A DNA stretch of 13,509 nucleotides. It comes from Candidatus Paracaedibacteraceae bacterium UBA6184 (GTDB lineage: Bacteria > Pseudomonadota > Alphaproteobacteria > UBA6184). Each line of letters starts with the position of its first letter. Within the stretch, counting starts at the first letter, position 1. Below the pieces are notes generated by a model that saw only the letters and a program-made list of their open reading frames with translations, did not search any database and was not told the origin of the DNA. Position numbers and translations under genes: made by a program. Positions 1 to 6,874 of this stretch are shown in pieces. Location of the stretch: NCBI GenBank assembly GCA_002422845.1, contig DITM01000093.1:1-13509 (forward strand). The letters are read 5' to 3'.

Positions 1-22
1 CTCTGAGAAATTGTTGTTGGGA

Positions 23-61
23 GGGTCCCATCGGGGCACGCCAGGGATGATCCCTGGACCC
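23..61. repeat. Palindromic element at the left edge
   Basis: The arms CCAGGGA (41-47) and TCCCTGG (51-57) are a perfect 7-bp inverted repeat around TGA. An alternative longer pairing joins GGGTCC (23-28) to GGACCC (56-61). There is no T-tract on either strand, so a simple intrinsic terminator is unlikely. It sits in a stretch with no intact gene and is probably part of a dispersed palindromic repeat, though only one copy is visible here. Confidence 0.35.
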
Positions 62-176
62 ATTAGATTGAACATCTCACAAGTTAGATTTGATGTGTTC
101 TGGGCACTCGTTACAAAAAGCAATCTGATATCCATAGTGGCGACACATCAAAAGTTTTATAGCGCTCCGCGCAAAA

Positions 177-360
177 CTTGGGAGCTTGCTCCCGAGATGG
201 ATAGCGGCAAATGAAATCCATACATATTGAGCAGTGCGATCCGAAGGGAAATCCCGTAATACTCGGTTGCTTGCGGCCGAGATAGGGATTTTTAGCGCTG
301 CGACTTTATTTAAACATCGACTTTTATATAGCGAATAAAACCAAGGGGCTTGCCTCATGG
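177..360. repeat. Array of three GC-TT-GC hairpins (REP-like)
   Basis: Three palindromes have about 9-bp arms and a central TT flanked by GC on both sides: 177-196 (one G-T wobble), 262-281 (two wobbles) and 341-360 (one mismatch, one wobble). They start 85 and 79 bp apart. The arm sequences differ while the pairing and the GCTTGC core persist, which suggests a structure-defined repeat family rather than recent copies. TAGCGCT recurs nearby at 161-167, 292-298 and 364-370. The whole stretch 1-390 holds no gene I can support; a minus-strand frame stays open from 358 to 77 but resembles no protein I recognise. Confidence 0.55.
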
Positions 361-365
361 ATGTA

Positions 366-386
366 GCGCTTTCCCCTGTCTTCTTG
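366..386 (+). repeat. Left copy of inverted motif flanking the transposase relic
   Basis: This 21-bp motif begins GCGCTT and ends TGTCTTCTTG. It recurs in inverted orientation at 796-817 with one substitution and one extra C. It lies 5 bp to the right of the third GC-TT-GC hairpin and just before the transposase reading frame. A hairpin plus conserved motif on both sides is what would be expected of the ends of an IS200/REP-type element. Confidence 0.55.
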
Positions 387-393
387 ATATAGT

Positions 394-846
394 ATACGGA
401 TTGAAATACGAAGGCAGGGACATTGCGTATATCGATGCGAATATCATATAGTTGATCGTAAGTAAGTACAGAAGAAAGGTGCTGAACGCAGGAAGCTATG
501 AGTATTTTGAGATAATAATGGAGCAGATATTAAAGAAAATTCTTGAAGTAAAAGTACTAACGATGAATTCTGATAAAGATCATATACACATCTATATGTC
601 AATTCCTGCGAAGATGAGAGTTAGTGATGTAGTTCGAACGATAAAGTCAATCATTGGGTGGTTGTTAAAGAAAAAGTTTGAATTATATAAGGAAAGCATA
701 TTGGGGGGGGAGACGGGGTATGGTCGGACGGATATTTTGTATCAACGATAGGTATTAATGAGTTGATTATCCAAAGATATATAGAGCATCAAGGACAAGA
801 AGACAGGGGGCAAGCGCAGCTTGTACTCGACCTTTCGGTCGACTAA
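394..846 (+). pseudogene. Decayed IS200/RAYT-type HUH tyrosine transposase (TnpA-like)
   Basis: The gene is a Y1 single-strand DNA transposase split over two frames. The first frame gives RRQGHCVYRCEYHIV (about 409-453), the usual N-terminal block of the family. After a frame change near 451-455 the second frame continues IVSKYRRKVL and carries the HUH motif DHIHI (His codons at 581 and 587). It breaks at a run of eight G (703-710). The first frame then resumes as WSDGYFVSTIG, followed by IIQRYIEHQ, whose Tyr codon at 778-780 matches the catalytic tyrosine position, and ends at TAA 844-846. No ATG, GTG or TTG opens the N-terminal frame, where ATA at 394 is the best remnant. A TTG at 452 could only start a product lacking the first block. 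Two frameshifts and a missing start argue for a dead element. Slippage on the G-run could rejoin the last two parts only. Confidence 0.8.
796..817 (-). repeat. Right copy of inverted motif flanking the transposase relic
   Basis: Read on the minus strand this matches 366-386 over 20 of 22 aligned positions (GCGCTTGCCCCC then TGTCTTCTTG). It lies inside the C-terminal tail of the transposase frame, downstream of the tyrosine codon. A further small hairpin follows (827-832 pairing with 837-842, TCGACC/GGTCGA), then the perfect palindrome at 852-869. Confidence 0.55.
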
Positions 847-851
847 GATAG

Positions 852-869
852 CACGGGGCTTGCCCCGTG
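852..869. repeat. Perfect GC-TT-GC hairpin right of the transposase
   Basis: CACGGGGC, TT, GCCCCGTG is a perfect 8-bp inverted repeat with the same central GC-TT-GC as the hairpins at 177-360. A lesser palindrome, CTTGCT/AGCAAG, lies at 964-977. I see no gene in 847-1067. A minus-strand frame from 954 to 742 is antisense to the transposase and includes this hairpin. Confidence 0.55.
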
Positions 870-990
870 GAGCGTTCGCCGGGTGCAGCGGCATTCTGGT
901 TTTGCGTATCCAGTCGAGATGAAGCAAAAATGAGGTTTTCCCCCGATTTTCCAAACCCGTGGGCTTGCTAGAGCAAGTCGTTAGAGGGAA

Positions 991-1021
991 GGCAGGTCAA
1001 AGAGCAAAGCGATGACCTGCC
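991..1021. terminator. Hairpin downstream of gyrB, possible terminator
   Basis: GGCAGGTCA (991-999) and TGACCTGCC (1013-1021) form a perfect 9-bp stem with a 13-nt loop, about 47 bp beyond the gyrB stop codon. Downstream on the minus strand the sequence is only moderately T-rich (TTCCCTCTAA), so this would be a weak intrinsic terminator. It could instead be another palindromic repeat. Confidence 0.4.
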
Positions 1022-1067
1022 AGGGTTGGGGCGGGTTGAACAATGTCACGCAACCAAGGGCGCGTGT

Positions 1068-3470
1068 CTAAGCGTCTAAGTTCACAACCTTTAAGGCATT
1101 GTCTTGAATGAAGTTACGACGTGGCTCAACCACATCCCCCATTAAAGTTGAGAAGATGTCATCTGCATCATCCATGTGCGCGATGTTAACCTGCAGTAAC
1201 GTTCGGGCATTGGGATCCATGGTTGTTTCCCACAGTTGGTCTTCGTTCATTTCTCCAAGACCTTTATAGCGTTGAACGTAAATGCCTTTTTTCGCCAATT
1301 CTTGAGATTTTTGCATCAAGGATACAGGACCAATCACGGGATGACGATCTGTATCTTTAATGACTAACGTTGCAGGTGCTGCAAAGAATTCTTTTAACCA
1401 GTCGGCTTTATTGTTTAAGTATTGAGCATCATTCATATTTAAATGATAGCCATCAATGTCATAGACTTCTTTTAGACGTTGATCATGGCGGGTAAATGTT
1501 ACGGCATCAGTGTTTAAGACAGTTCCTATCCATTTGCTTTCTGGATCTAATTGTTTTAAGCGTCCAATAATCGCGTCCACTTTTGAACTTAGGTGGTCAA
1601 CGTGGAATCCACCTTCTAGGGCAATGGCTTCGGTTAAATGTAGCGATCCGATTTTTTCGGATAGTTTTAGAACTTTTTCACCCACGGTATATGCCATGTT
1701 TAAAATGGCTTGTAAATCTTTACCAAACAAACGCGCGCCTGCAGCGGTTTCAATCACCCCATGTTCGGTGGTGGTTTGGATCAAATAGGTATTCATATCC
1801 GCATCATTTTTCAGATACAGTTCTGATTGACCGCGCTTTACTTTATATAAAGGAGGTTGGGCAATGTATAAATGGCCGCGTGTGATGAGTTCCGGCATGT
1901 GACGGAAAAAGAAAGTTAGAAGTAGGGTTCTGATATGGCTTCCATCCACATCGGCGTCTGTCATGATGACAATCTTGTGATAGCGTAATTTTTCGATATT
2001 AAAATCGTCTTTGCCGATTCCCGTGCCCAATGCTGTGATGATGGTGCCGACTTCGGCAGAGGCTAACATCTTATCAAAACGCGCACGTTCAACGTTCAGA
2101 ATCTTACCTCGCAGTGGAAGAATGGCTTGAAAGCGACGTTCACGTCCCCCTTTTGCAGAACCACCCGCAGAGTCTCCCTCGACCAGGAATAATTCACACA
2201 ATGCGGGATCTTTTTCTTGGCAGTCGGCCAGTTTTCCTGGAAGCGATGCCATGTCCAAAACATCTTTGCGACGCGTTAATTCGCGTGCTTTTCGTGCAGC
2301 TTCACGGGCAGAAGCAGCTTCGATAACTTTATCGACAACTTTTTTAGCCTCTTGAGGGTTTTCTTCTAACCACTGTTGTAGACGGTCGTTGATGATGCTT
2401 TCAACCACGGGGCGAACCTCGGATGAAACCAGTTTGTCTTTTGTTTGAGATGAAAACTTTGGATCGGGAACTTTAACCGATAATACACAGGTTAAGCCTT
2501 CACGGGGGTCATCGCCCATCAAGTTAATTTTTGATTTTTTGAAGGCGGCTGATTCTGTAACATATTGATTCACAGTTCGCGTTAGCGCTCCACGGAAACC
2601 AGCAAGGTGCGTTCCACCGTCTTTTTGAGGAATGTTGTTGGTAAAGCATAACATCGTTTCATGGTAGGCAGTCGTCCATTCAAGGGCGGCTTCTACCGTC
2701 ATGCCATCGCGTTCACCTTTGACGTTAATCACTGTGCCCAATAAGGATGTTTTGCCTCGGTCAAGATATTCAACGAAGGATTTGATGCCTCCTTCGAAAA
2801 AGAACAAAACTTCACGGGGTTCATCGCCGCGCAAATCTTGTAAGATTAGCCGAACGCCAGAGTTTAAAAACGCCAGTTCTCGTAAGCGATGTTCCACTGT
2901 ATCAAAATCAAAATCAACGATTGCAAAGATATCGGGTGAGGGTTTAAATGTAACCTCTGTTCCACGCTTATCTGAAGGGCCGACAATCGCTAAAGGAGCG
3001 ACGGCATCCCCCATTTTAAAACGCATGTAATATTCAGTGCCGTTTCGCCAAATACGAAGGTCTAAGAATTCAGATAAAGCGTTTACAACGGACACACCCA
3101 CACCGTGTAATCCACCGGAGACTTTGTACGAGTTCTGATCAAATTTACCGCCGGCATGTAATTGCGTCATGATGACTTCAGCAGCAGAGATGCCTTCTTC
3201 ATGGTGAATGTCTACTGGGATACCACGACCGTTGTCGCGAACGGTGATCGAACCATCTTTGTTGAGTGAGATGTATACGGCATCACAATGACCCGCTAAC
3301 GATTCGTCAATCGCGTTATCGACGACTTCATAAATCATATGGTGAAGACCCGACCCATCGTCAGTATCACCAATGTACATACCAGGCCGTTTGCGAACTG
3401 CATCCAGACCTTTTAGTACTTTAATTGAATGAGCGCCATAAGCAGTATCTTCAGTAGTTTTCGTTGTCAT
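1068..3470 (-). CDS. gyrB: DNA gyrase subunit B
   Basis: This is the ATPase subunit of type II topoisomerase, which pairs with GyrA to introduce negative supercoils. The N-terminal GHKL domain shows EVVDNAIDE (catalytic Glu48, Mg-binding Asn52), DNGRGIPV (79-86) and the glycine-rich lid GGLHGVGVSVVNALS (119-133), with Lys109 and Lys116 in the expected nucleotide-contacting places. The transducer domain follows, with the QTK loop. The Toprim domain has LFLVEGDSAGG, PLRGKILNVE and MTDADVDGSHIRTLL (acidic metal-binding residues present). The C-terminal tail contains QRYKGLGEMN. At 800 aa it matches the E. coli-type length, so it is intact and includes the extra domain of that class. The ATG start at 3470 is followed directly by conserved sequence, and an extended -10 lies just upstream. 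No recF, dnaN or dnaA lies beside it, so it stands alone as in many alphaproteobacteria. Confidence 0.98.
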   Translation of the reverse strand: MTTKTTEDTAYGAHSIKVLKGLDAVRKRPGMYIGDTDDGSGLHHMIYEVVDNAIDESLAGHCDAVYISLNKDGSITVRDNGRGIPVDIHHEEGISAAEVIMTQLHAGGKFDQNSYKVSGGLHGVGVSVVNALSEFLDLRIWRNGTEYYMRFKMGDAVAPLAIVGPSDKRGTEVTFKPSPDIFAIVDFDFDTVEHRLRELAFLNSGVRLILQDLRGDEPREVLFFFEGGIKSFVEYLDRGKTSLLGTVINVKGERDGMTVEAALEWTTAYHETMLCFTNNIPQKDGGTHLAGFRGALTRTVNQYVTESAAFKKSKINLMGDDPREGLTCVLSVKVPDPKFSSQTKDKLVSSEVRPVVESIINDRLQQWLEENPQEAKKVVDKVIEAASAREAARKARELTRRKDVLDMASLPGKLADCQEKDPALCELFLVEGDSAGGSAKGGRERRFQAILPLRGKILNVERARFDKMLASAEVGTIITALGTGIGKDDFNIEKLRYHKIVIMTDADVDGSHIRTLLLTFFFRHMPELITRGHLYIAQPPLYKVKRGQSELYLKNDADMNTYLIQTTTEHGVIETAAGARLFGKDLQAILNMAYTVGEKVLKLSEKIGSLHLTEAIALEGGFHVDHLSSKVDAIIGRLKQLDPESKWIGTVLNTDAVTFTRHDQRLKEVYDIDGYHLNMNDAQYLNNKADWLKEFFAAPATLVIKDTDRHPVIGPVSLMQKSQELAKKGIYVQRYKGLGEMNEDQLWETTMDPNARTLLQVNIAHMDDADDIFSTLMGDVVEPRRNFIQDNALKVVNLDA

Positions 3471-3494
3471 GTGATTGCCCTAATAATTTGAAAT

Positions 3495-3503
3495 ATTATA
3501 CCA
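3495..3503 (-). promoter_or_regulatory. Extended -10 promoter of gyrB
   Basis: On the minus strand the sequence reads TGGTATAAT, a consensus -10 hexamer with an upstream TG extension. It lies about 25 bp before the gyrB ATG, so the 5' leader would be roughly 18 nt. I see no good -35 at 16-18 bp spacing, which is tolerated with an extended -10. The ribosome-binding site is modest (AGGG, about 8 nt before ATG). Confidence 0.5.
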
Positions 3504-3589
3504 CATTTTGACTTTATTCAGAAGGGAATTTGTATGAAAGTGAAATGTCTTGCAAATGCTAATAAAATATAAGATGTATATTTGAGGAG

Positions 3590-3745
3590 TGGTGCAAAAT
3601 CAGAAAGCACATGAGAAGACGCTGCTAGAAGGGACGACGCCATGTAGTTATGGAGTAGGGCGTTCGCACGCATATGATAGAGATGCAGGTGGGATTTGCG
3701 ATACCTTGTGGGGATCGATCCGCTGATTCCGCATGGGGGAAATCA
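3590..3745 (+). other. GC-richer leader upstream of the small membrane-protein gene
   Basis: The 296-bp gap between gyrB and the next gene has an AT-rich gyrB promoter side and a more GC-rich stretch ending about 20 bp before the next start codon. It contains several small inverted repeats: GCGT/ACGC around TCGC near 3660, the palindrome GGATCGATCC near 3713-3722, and TGATTCC (3724-3730) pairing with GGAAATCA (3738-3745, one bulge) just before the ribosome-binding site. I see no open frame of note. It could be a structured 5' leader, a decayed mobile element or an unrecognised RNA; it matches no riboswitch class I know. Confidence 0.25.
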
Positions 3746-3766
3746 TAAATAATAATAGGAGGAAAA

Positions 3767-4075
3767 ATGTTTTCTACAGAGTCCCTTGAGTACATAAAAT
3801 ACATGTTGATGTATTTTGGCTTAGTATTTCTTGCAAAAGAAGCAGTATGGGAAAAGCTTACTGAAACAGGGAAAGATCGATTTGATATAGTTTCTGGTAT
3901 AGGCTTTGCTTGGACGATCTTTCTTTATACTTCTCAAGTAGATATTTTTTCGATTTTTCAAGGAGACTTTATAAATACTATAGGAGATAGGATCGGCTCA
4001 TTCCTTCTTTCAATAGTTGCTGGGTATATTATAGGGAAAGGTTTTGCGAATCGGCGCAAAAGAAAGAGCAAATAA
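3767..4075 (+). CDS. Small integral membrane protein, unknown function
   Basis: This is a 102-aa protein I do not recognise. Three hydrophobic stretches are visible: about residues 10-23 (YIKYMLMYFGLVFL), 41-60 (IVSGIGFAWTIFLYTSQVDI) and 76-92 (IGSFLLSIVAGYIIGKG). A strongly basic tail (NRRKRKSK) follows, which by the positive-inside rule should be cytoplasmic. The start is well supported: AGGAGG is placed 5-6 nt before the ATG. The gene is monocistronic, with its own long upstream region and an intrinsic terminator 30 bp after the stop. It is AT-richer than the sequence in front of it. The size and layout would also fit a holin-like or toxin-like small membrane protein, but nothing in the sequence proves that. 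Confidence 0.75.
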   Translation: MFSTESLEYIKYMLMYFGLVFLAKEAVWEKLTETGKDRFDIVSGIGFAWTIFLYTSQVDIFSIFQGDFINTIGDRIGSFLLSIVAGYIIGKGFANRRKRKSK

Positions 4076-4104
4076 ACCGCCAATTGAATGAATATACAGT
4101 TACT

Positions 4105-4141
4105 AAAACAAGCACTTGATCTCTTGATTAGTGCTTGTTTT
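4105..4141 (+). terminator. Strong bidirectional intrinsic terminator
   Basis: AAAACAAGCACT (4105-4116) and AGTGCTTGTTTT (4130-4141) form a perfect 12-bp stem with a 13-nt loop, followed on the plus strand by GTATTT. The A/T flanks of the stem give a T-run on both strands. It ends the small membrane-protein gene and can also stop minus-strand transcription coming from the tol cluster. Confidence 0.85.
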
Positions 4142-4246
4142 GTATTTAATGCTCCGGATTGAAATCTAATTTGAAAATATGTGGTTTCTAACTGCAAATT
4201 GTTGAAGCATTATTCTTGAACTATAAGTAGCCTGCAGAACTTAATG

Positions 4247-4281
4247 GATTCGCCTTACACTGTAATATTTTGTGGCGAATC
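4247..4281. repeat. Inverted repeat after the tol cluster
   Basis: GATTCGCC (4247-4254) and GGCGAATC (4274-4281) are perfect 8-bp arms separated by 19 bp, about 20 bp beyond the stop of the last minus-strand gene. The loop is long and there is no T-tract on the minus strand. It may be an mRNA 3'-end stem acting with the terminator at 4105-4141. Confidence 0.4.
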
Positions 4282-4301
4282 ACAACCTACAATCTTAATC
4301 A

Positions 4302-4727
4302 CTACTTCAATAAGTCTTTAATATATTGGCGTGTATCATTTGATACTATCGGGTGAGATAGAACCTTATCAAATGCTGTTTGAGCAAGCTCAAGAGCTCC
4401 CATTCCTAATAGCACTTTTCCTACATACAATAATTGAGATTCTGTTGCGTTTGATCGCGCAATAGTTCGTTTGAATCCAATAATCGCGTCATTTTGCTGT
4501 TGATGGGATTTAAGTTCAGCAGAGGCTTTGATAATCATCCAAACTTCAGCATTGGGATGGTCGCGAACCTGAATATATAAGGCAATGCCTTCAGTGGGTT
4601 TTCGTGCTTTTATACATTCAAAGGCTTGAGTTAACAACGTTTTGGCGCAAGAGGATGATAACACGAGATCCGATGCATATACGGATGACAAAACAAAGAG
4701 GGCAAGGGTAGATGCAAAAAGCTTCAT
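4302..4727 (-). CDS. Exported helical-repeat (TPR-like) protein of the tol cluster
   Basis: This is a 141-aa protein with a signal peptide (MKLFASTLALFVLSSVYA, cleavage likely after Ala18; no lipobox). The mature part looks all-helical. Residues about 98-125 (TESQLLYVGKVLLGMGALEL and on through AFDKVL) read like a TPR hairpin, and an earlier pair spans about 28-75. Cys27 and Cys38 could form a disulfide in the periplasm. I chose the ATG at 4727 because it starts the signal peptide directly; a TTG at 4787 would prefix 20 polar residues. It follows tolA by 68 bp on the same strand and is probably co-transcribed. The TPR protein CpoB (YbgF) is the usual periplasmic partner at the end of tol-pal operons, so a reduced CpoB-like role is a reasonable guess, but it lacks the CpoB N-terminal coiled coil. 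Confidence 0.7.
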   Translation of the reverse strand: MKLFASTLALFVLSSVYASDLVLSSSCAKTLLTQAFECIKARKPTEGIALYIQVRDHPNAEVWMIIKASAELKSHQQQNDAIIGFKRTIARSNATESQLLYVGKVLLGMGALELAQTAFDKVLSHPIVSNDTRQYIKDLLK

Positions 4728-4795
4728 GAGTGTTATTCTTATTGAAGTTGCTTTTTTTAGAGTATCGATATCTTTTTGAAGAAGCAATAAGAAGA

Positions 4796-5713
4796 TTAAT
4801 GGTGGGGTTTGAAATCGATATCCAGTTCTGCCCAGCCGTTTTCGCCGCCATAGTATTCTGCTTTAAACACTTCATGATCTAATATAAATTGTCCCAGTCT
4901 TTTTGCGGCGCGATAGGCTGATTCCGCATTGGCGATTTGTTGAGCTGATTGTCCATCAGTGCCGAGAATTTTTATATCTGCAGTAATCGTACCAGATTGA
5001 TCAATACTAATCAGTAAGTGAAAGTTAAAGTCATCAGATATAGGGCTCCACACTTCTTGGATTTGAGAGCGAATGGAATCAATCATGGCATTTTCCAACT
5101 GTTCTGGCATTTCTGATGCATCTTGTTCTTTCAGAGTTTTTGCATTTTCATCTCGTTTGCCACCGACGTCAGGCAATAGCGTATTTAGCAAGGCGTCGAC
5201 CGATTCGATTTCTTGTTTTTTCTTTTCAATACCAGGGCTTGGTTTTTCAACCTTGTCTTGCTTTGGATCTGGCTTTGGATTTTCCTTTGCCGTTTCTTCA
5301 ACCTTTGTTTCTTTTTCCTTTTTGGGAGGAGTTTGTTTATCCTTCTTTAAAACAACCTTATCCTTTTTAGGTTTTGGTTTCTCCTTGGGGGCGGCAACCT
5401 TTTTAGGTTCTTCCTTTTCAGGTTCCTTTTTTGTAGGTTTTGGCGCCGTCACTTTTGTCTTAATACCAGGATCTGGCTTGGGAGGCGGAGACGTATCTTT
5501 GAGTTCTTCTTTTGGTTTTGGTTTGTCTTTTGGTTTTGAGATGACAGCTTGAGTTAGATTTTTATTCACGGGTAATTTATCTAAGAACTCTATACGGATA
5601 GTATTTGTTTGCTTAATTTCGGGTTGAGGGAATAGAAAGCTTAGATTACCCAAGGTAAACAGTAAGAATAGTACGACGTGTGTCGTCAATGAGATGATTA
5701 AAAAGCGTTTCAT
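4796..5713 (-). CDS. tolA: TolA-like envelope energy transducer (TolA/TonB family)
   Basis: This is a 305-aa transducer that links the proton-driven TolQ-TolR motor in the inner membrane to the outer envelope. Domain I is a single N-terminal membrane anchor (residues about 5-28) containing the THVVL stretch that corresponds to the S-H-L-S helix contacting TolQ. Domain II (about 57-165) is rich in Lys, Pro and Glu with many KPKP and PKK repeats, as in TonB, rather than the Ala-rich helix of E. coli TolA. Domain III (about 207-303) contains IRSQIQEVWSPI, a predicted beta-sheet region, and the AYRAAKRLGQFI helix typical of TolA/TonB C-terminal domains. The position directly after tolQ and tolR (9 bp from tolR) decides for TolA over TonB. 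The repetitive middle produces long shadow reading frames on the plus strand. Confidence 0.85.
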   Translation of the reverse strand: MKRFLIISLTTHVVLFLLFTLGNLSFLFPQPEIKQTNTIRIEFLDKLPVNKNLTQAVISKPKDKPKPKEELKDTSPPPKPDPGIKTKVTAPKPTKKEPEKEEPKKVAAPKEKPKPKKDKVVLKKDKQTPPKKEKETKVEETAKENPKPDPKQDKVEKPSPGIEKKKQEIESVDALLNTLLPDVGGKRDENAKTLKEQDASEMPEQLENAMIDSIRSQIQEVWSPISDDFNFHLLISIDQSGTITADIKILGTDGQSAQQIANAESAYRAAKRLGQFILDHEVFKAEYYGGENGWAELDIDFKPHH

Positions 5714-5722
5714 ATCGTTTTA

Positions 5723-6151
5723 TTAGCGTTTTTTCTGAGTCGGTGTAGCATCAGCGGCACCAATTAATCCTACTTTTTTAAACCCTGTTCTATTTAAGCG
5801 ACCCATTACGTCCATTAACTTTCCATAGGGAACAGTACGATCGGCTTGTACATAAATAAGCGTATCATACTTATTCTTTGTAATGGCTTGTAAACGAGGG
5901 ATTAGAGCTTTTACATCTGTGGGGGTCTCCATAATGAAGATATTTCCGTTTTTATCAATCGAAATGACTAAGGGTTCTGTATCTTCAGTCATCGTACCAG
6001 CTTGAGTTTCTGGCAAGTCAACCTCAACGCCTACGGTCATTAAGGGTGCAGTAATCATAAAAATGATCAGCAACACCAACATGATATCGATAAACGGAGT
6101 CATGTTGATTTCGTTAACGGGACCGTGTTTTTTGGAATAACTGTTCCGCAT
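5723..6151 (-). CDS. tolR: TolR, ExbD/TolR-family proton-channel subunit
   Basis: This 142-aa inner-membrane protein works with TolQ to use the proton motive force for TolA movement during envelope constriction. The N-terminus carries EINMTPFIDIMLVLLIIFMI: the membrane helix spans about 20-40 with the conserved protonatable Asp22 (Asp23 in E. coli TolR), followed by the short periplasmic linker VEVDLPET. The periplasmic domain ends in YVQADRTVPYGKLMDVMGRL, the family's conserved C-terminal block. The length is typical. Only 3 bp separate it from tolQ and 9 bp from tolA, so the three form an operon. Confidence 0.95.
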   Translation of the reverse strand: MRNSYSKKHGPVNEINMTPFIDIMLVLLIIFMITAPLMTVGVEVDLPETQAGTMTEDTEPLVISIDKNGNIFIMETPTDVKALIPRLQAITKNKYDTLIYVQADRTVPYGKLMDVMGRLNRTGFKKVGLIGAADATPTQKKR

Positions 6152-6154
6152 GGG

Positions 6155-6826
6155 TTACCGTCCGTCCAACTTTCTGGATAACAATACCAAAAAATCATTC
6201 ATGAAGATTTCAGTGTTGCGCGTGATTCTATTGATATCACCCGAAAATCGATTATATGCCATAACTGCAGGAATTGCGGCGAATAATCCAAGGGCTGTGG
6301 CAAATAGCGCTTCTGAAATATGAGGAGCAACAACGGCAAGGCTAGTTGTTTTTTGCGCACCGATTGAGCGGAAACTGTTCACGATTCCCCATACAGTTCC
6401 AAATAACCCAACGAAGGGGGAAATCGATCCAATGGTCGCCAGTGTGCTGATGCGGCCTTCTAAGGGTTCAATTTCTTTTGTCAAAGCATTGTTCATGACT
6501 TGGTCTAACCGTTCCATCAATCGTTTGGGATCTGTTTTTTGCGATTTTTCCCACTCGACGACTCCGGCGCAAAATACAGCAGCCATTGGGTCTCTGCTGC
6601 GATTGTTGAAGCGATTGTATAGAGATTCTAATGATTCCCCAGACCAGAAAATGCTTTCAAACGCACGCATTGTGCTGTGAATTCGTTTGAAGTGAATATA
6701 GCGTTCAAACATAATGGCCCATGACCAGATGGATGCGCCAATCAGCATCAACATGACTAATTGCACCATGAAATCTGCCTGGAAAAATAGACTGGTTAAA
6801 GAAAAATCGATCGCGTTCTCGTGCAT
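6155..6826 (-). CDS. tolQ: TolQ, MotA/TolQ/ExbB proton-channel subunit
   Basis: This 223-aa protein has three membrane helices: about residues 18-40, 127-150 and 165-190. The cytoplasmic loop between the first two is the large one, as in ExbB and TolQ. Conserved blocks are PFVGLFGTVWGIVNSF (Thr144) and ALFATALGLFAAIPAVMAYN (Thr177). These threonines correspond to the pore residues Thr145 and Thr178 of E. coli TolQ that face the Asp of TolR. The length is normal. It is the first gene of the tolQ-tolR-tolA cluster. The usual upstream neighbour ybgC is absent: upstream lie a short coding remnant and a 96-bp repeat. The ATG at 6826 has no strong ribosome-binding site, but alternative starts would cut the N-terminal periplasmic segment. 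Confidence 0.95.
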   Translation of the reverse strand: MHENAIDFSLTSLFFQADFMVQLVMLMLIGASIWSWAIMFERYIHFKRIHSTMRAFESIFWSGESLESLYNRFNNRSRDPMAAVFCAGVVEWEKSQKTDPKRLMERLDQVMNNALTKEIEPLEGRISTLATIGSISPFVGLFGTVWGIVNSFRSIGAQKTTSLAVVAPHISEALFATALGLFAAIPAVMAYNRFSGDINRITRNTEIFMNDFLVLLSRKLDGR

Positions 6827-6874
6827 TATGATATCCGAATATAACAGGTTAAATACTTATAAAGGGTACAAGGA

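Noticed and set aside
11..214. Plus-strand 67-codon open frame at the left edge
   Set aside because: It overlaps two palindromes, has no ribosome-binding site and no recognisable protein features.
177..360. Hairpin array considered as a CRISPR
   Set aside because: The repeats differ in arm sequence, the unit is too irregular, and no cas gene is present.
742..954. Minus-strand 70-codon open frame
   Set aside because: It is antisense to the transposase C-terminus and runs through the 852-869 palindrome. Its residues follow from the repeat sequence, and no ribosome-binding site or family was seen.
2701..3030. Plus-strand 109-codon open frame inside gyrB
   Set aside because: Antisense shadow of a well-conserved gyrB coding region.
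5073..5552. Long plus-strand open frame (159 codons) opposite tolA
   Set aside because: It is a Phe/Ser/Gly-rich shadow of the Lys/Pro/Glu-rich domain II of TolA, caused by the codon bias of that repetitive region.
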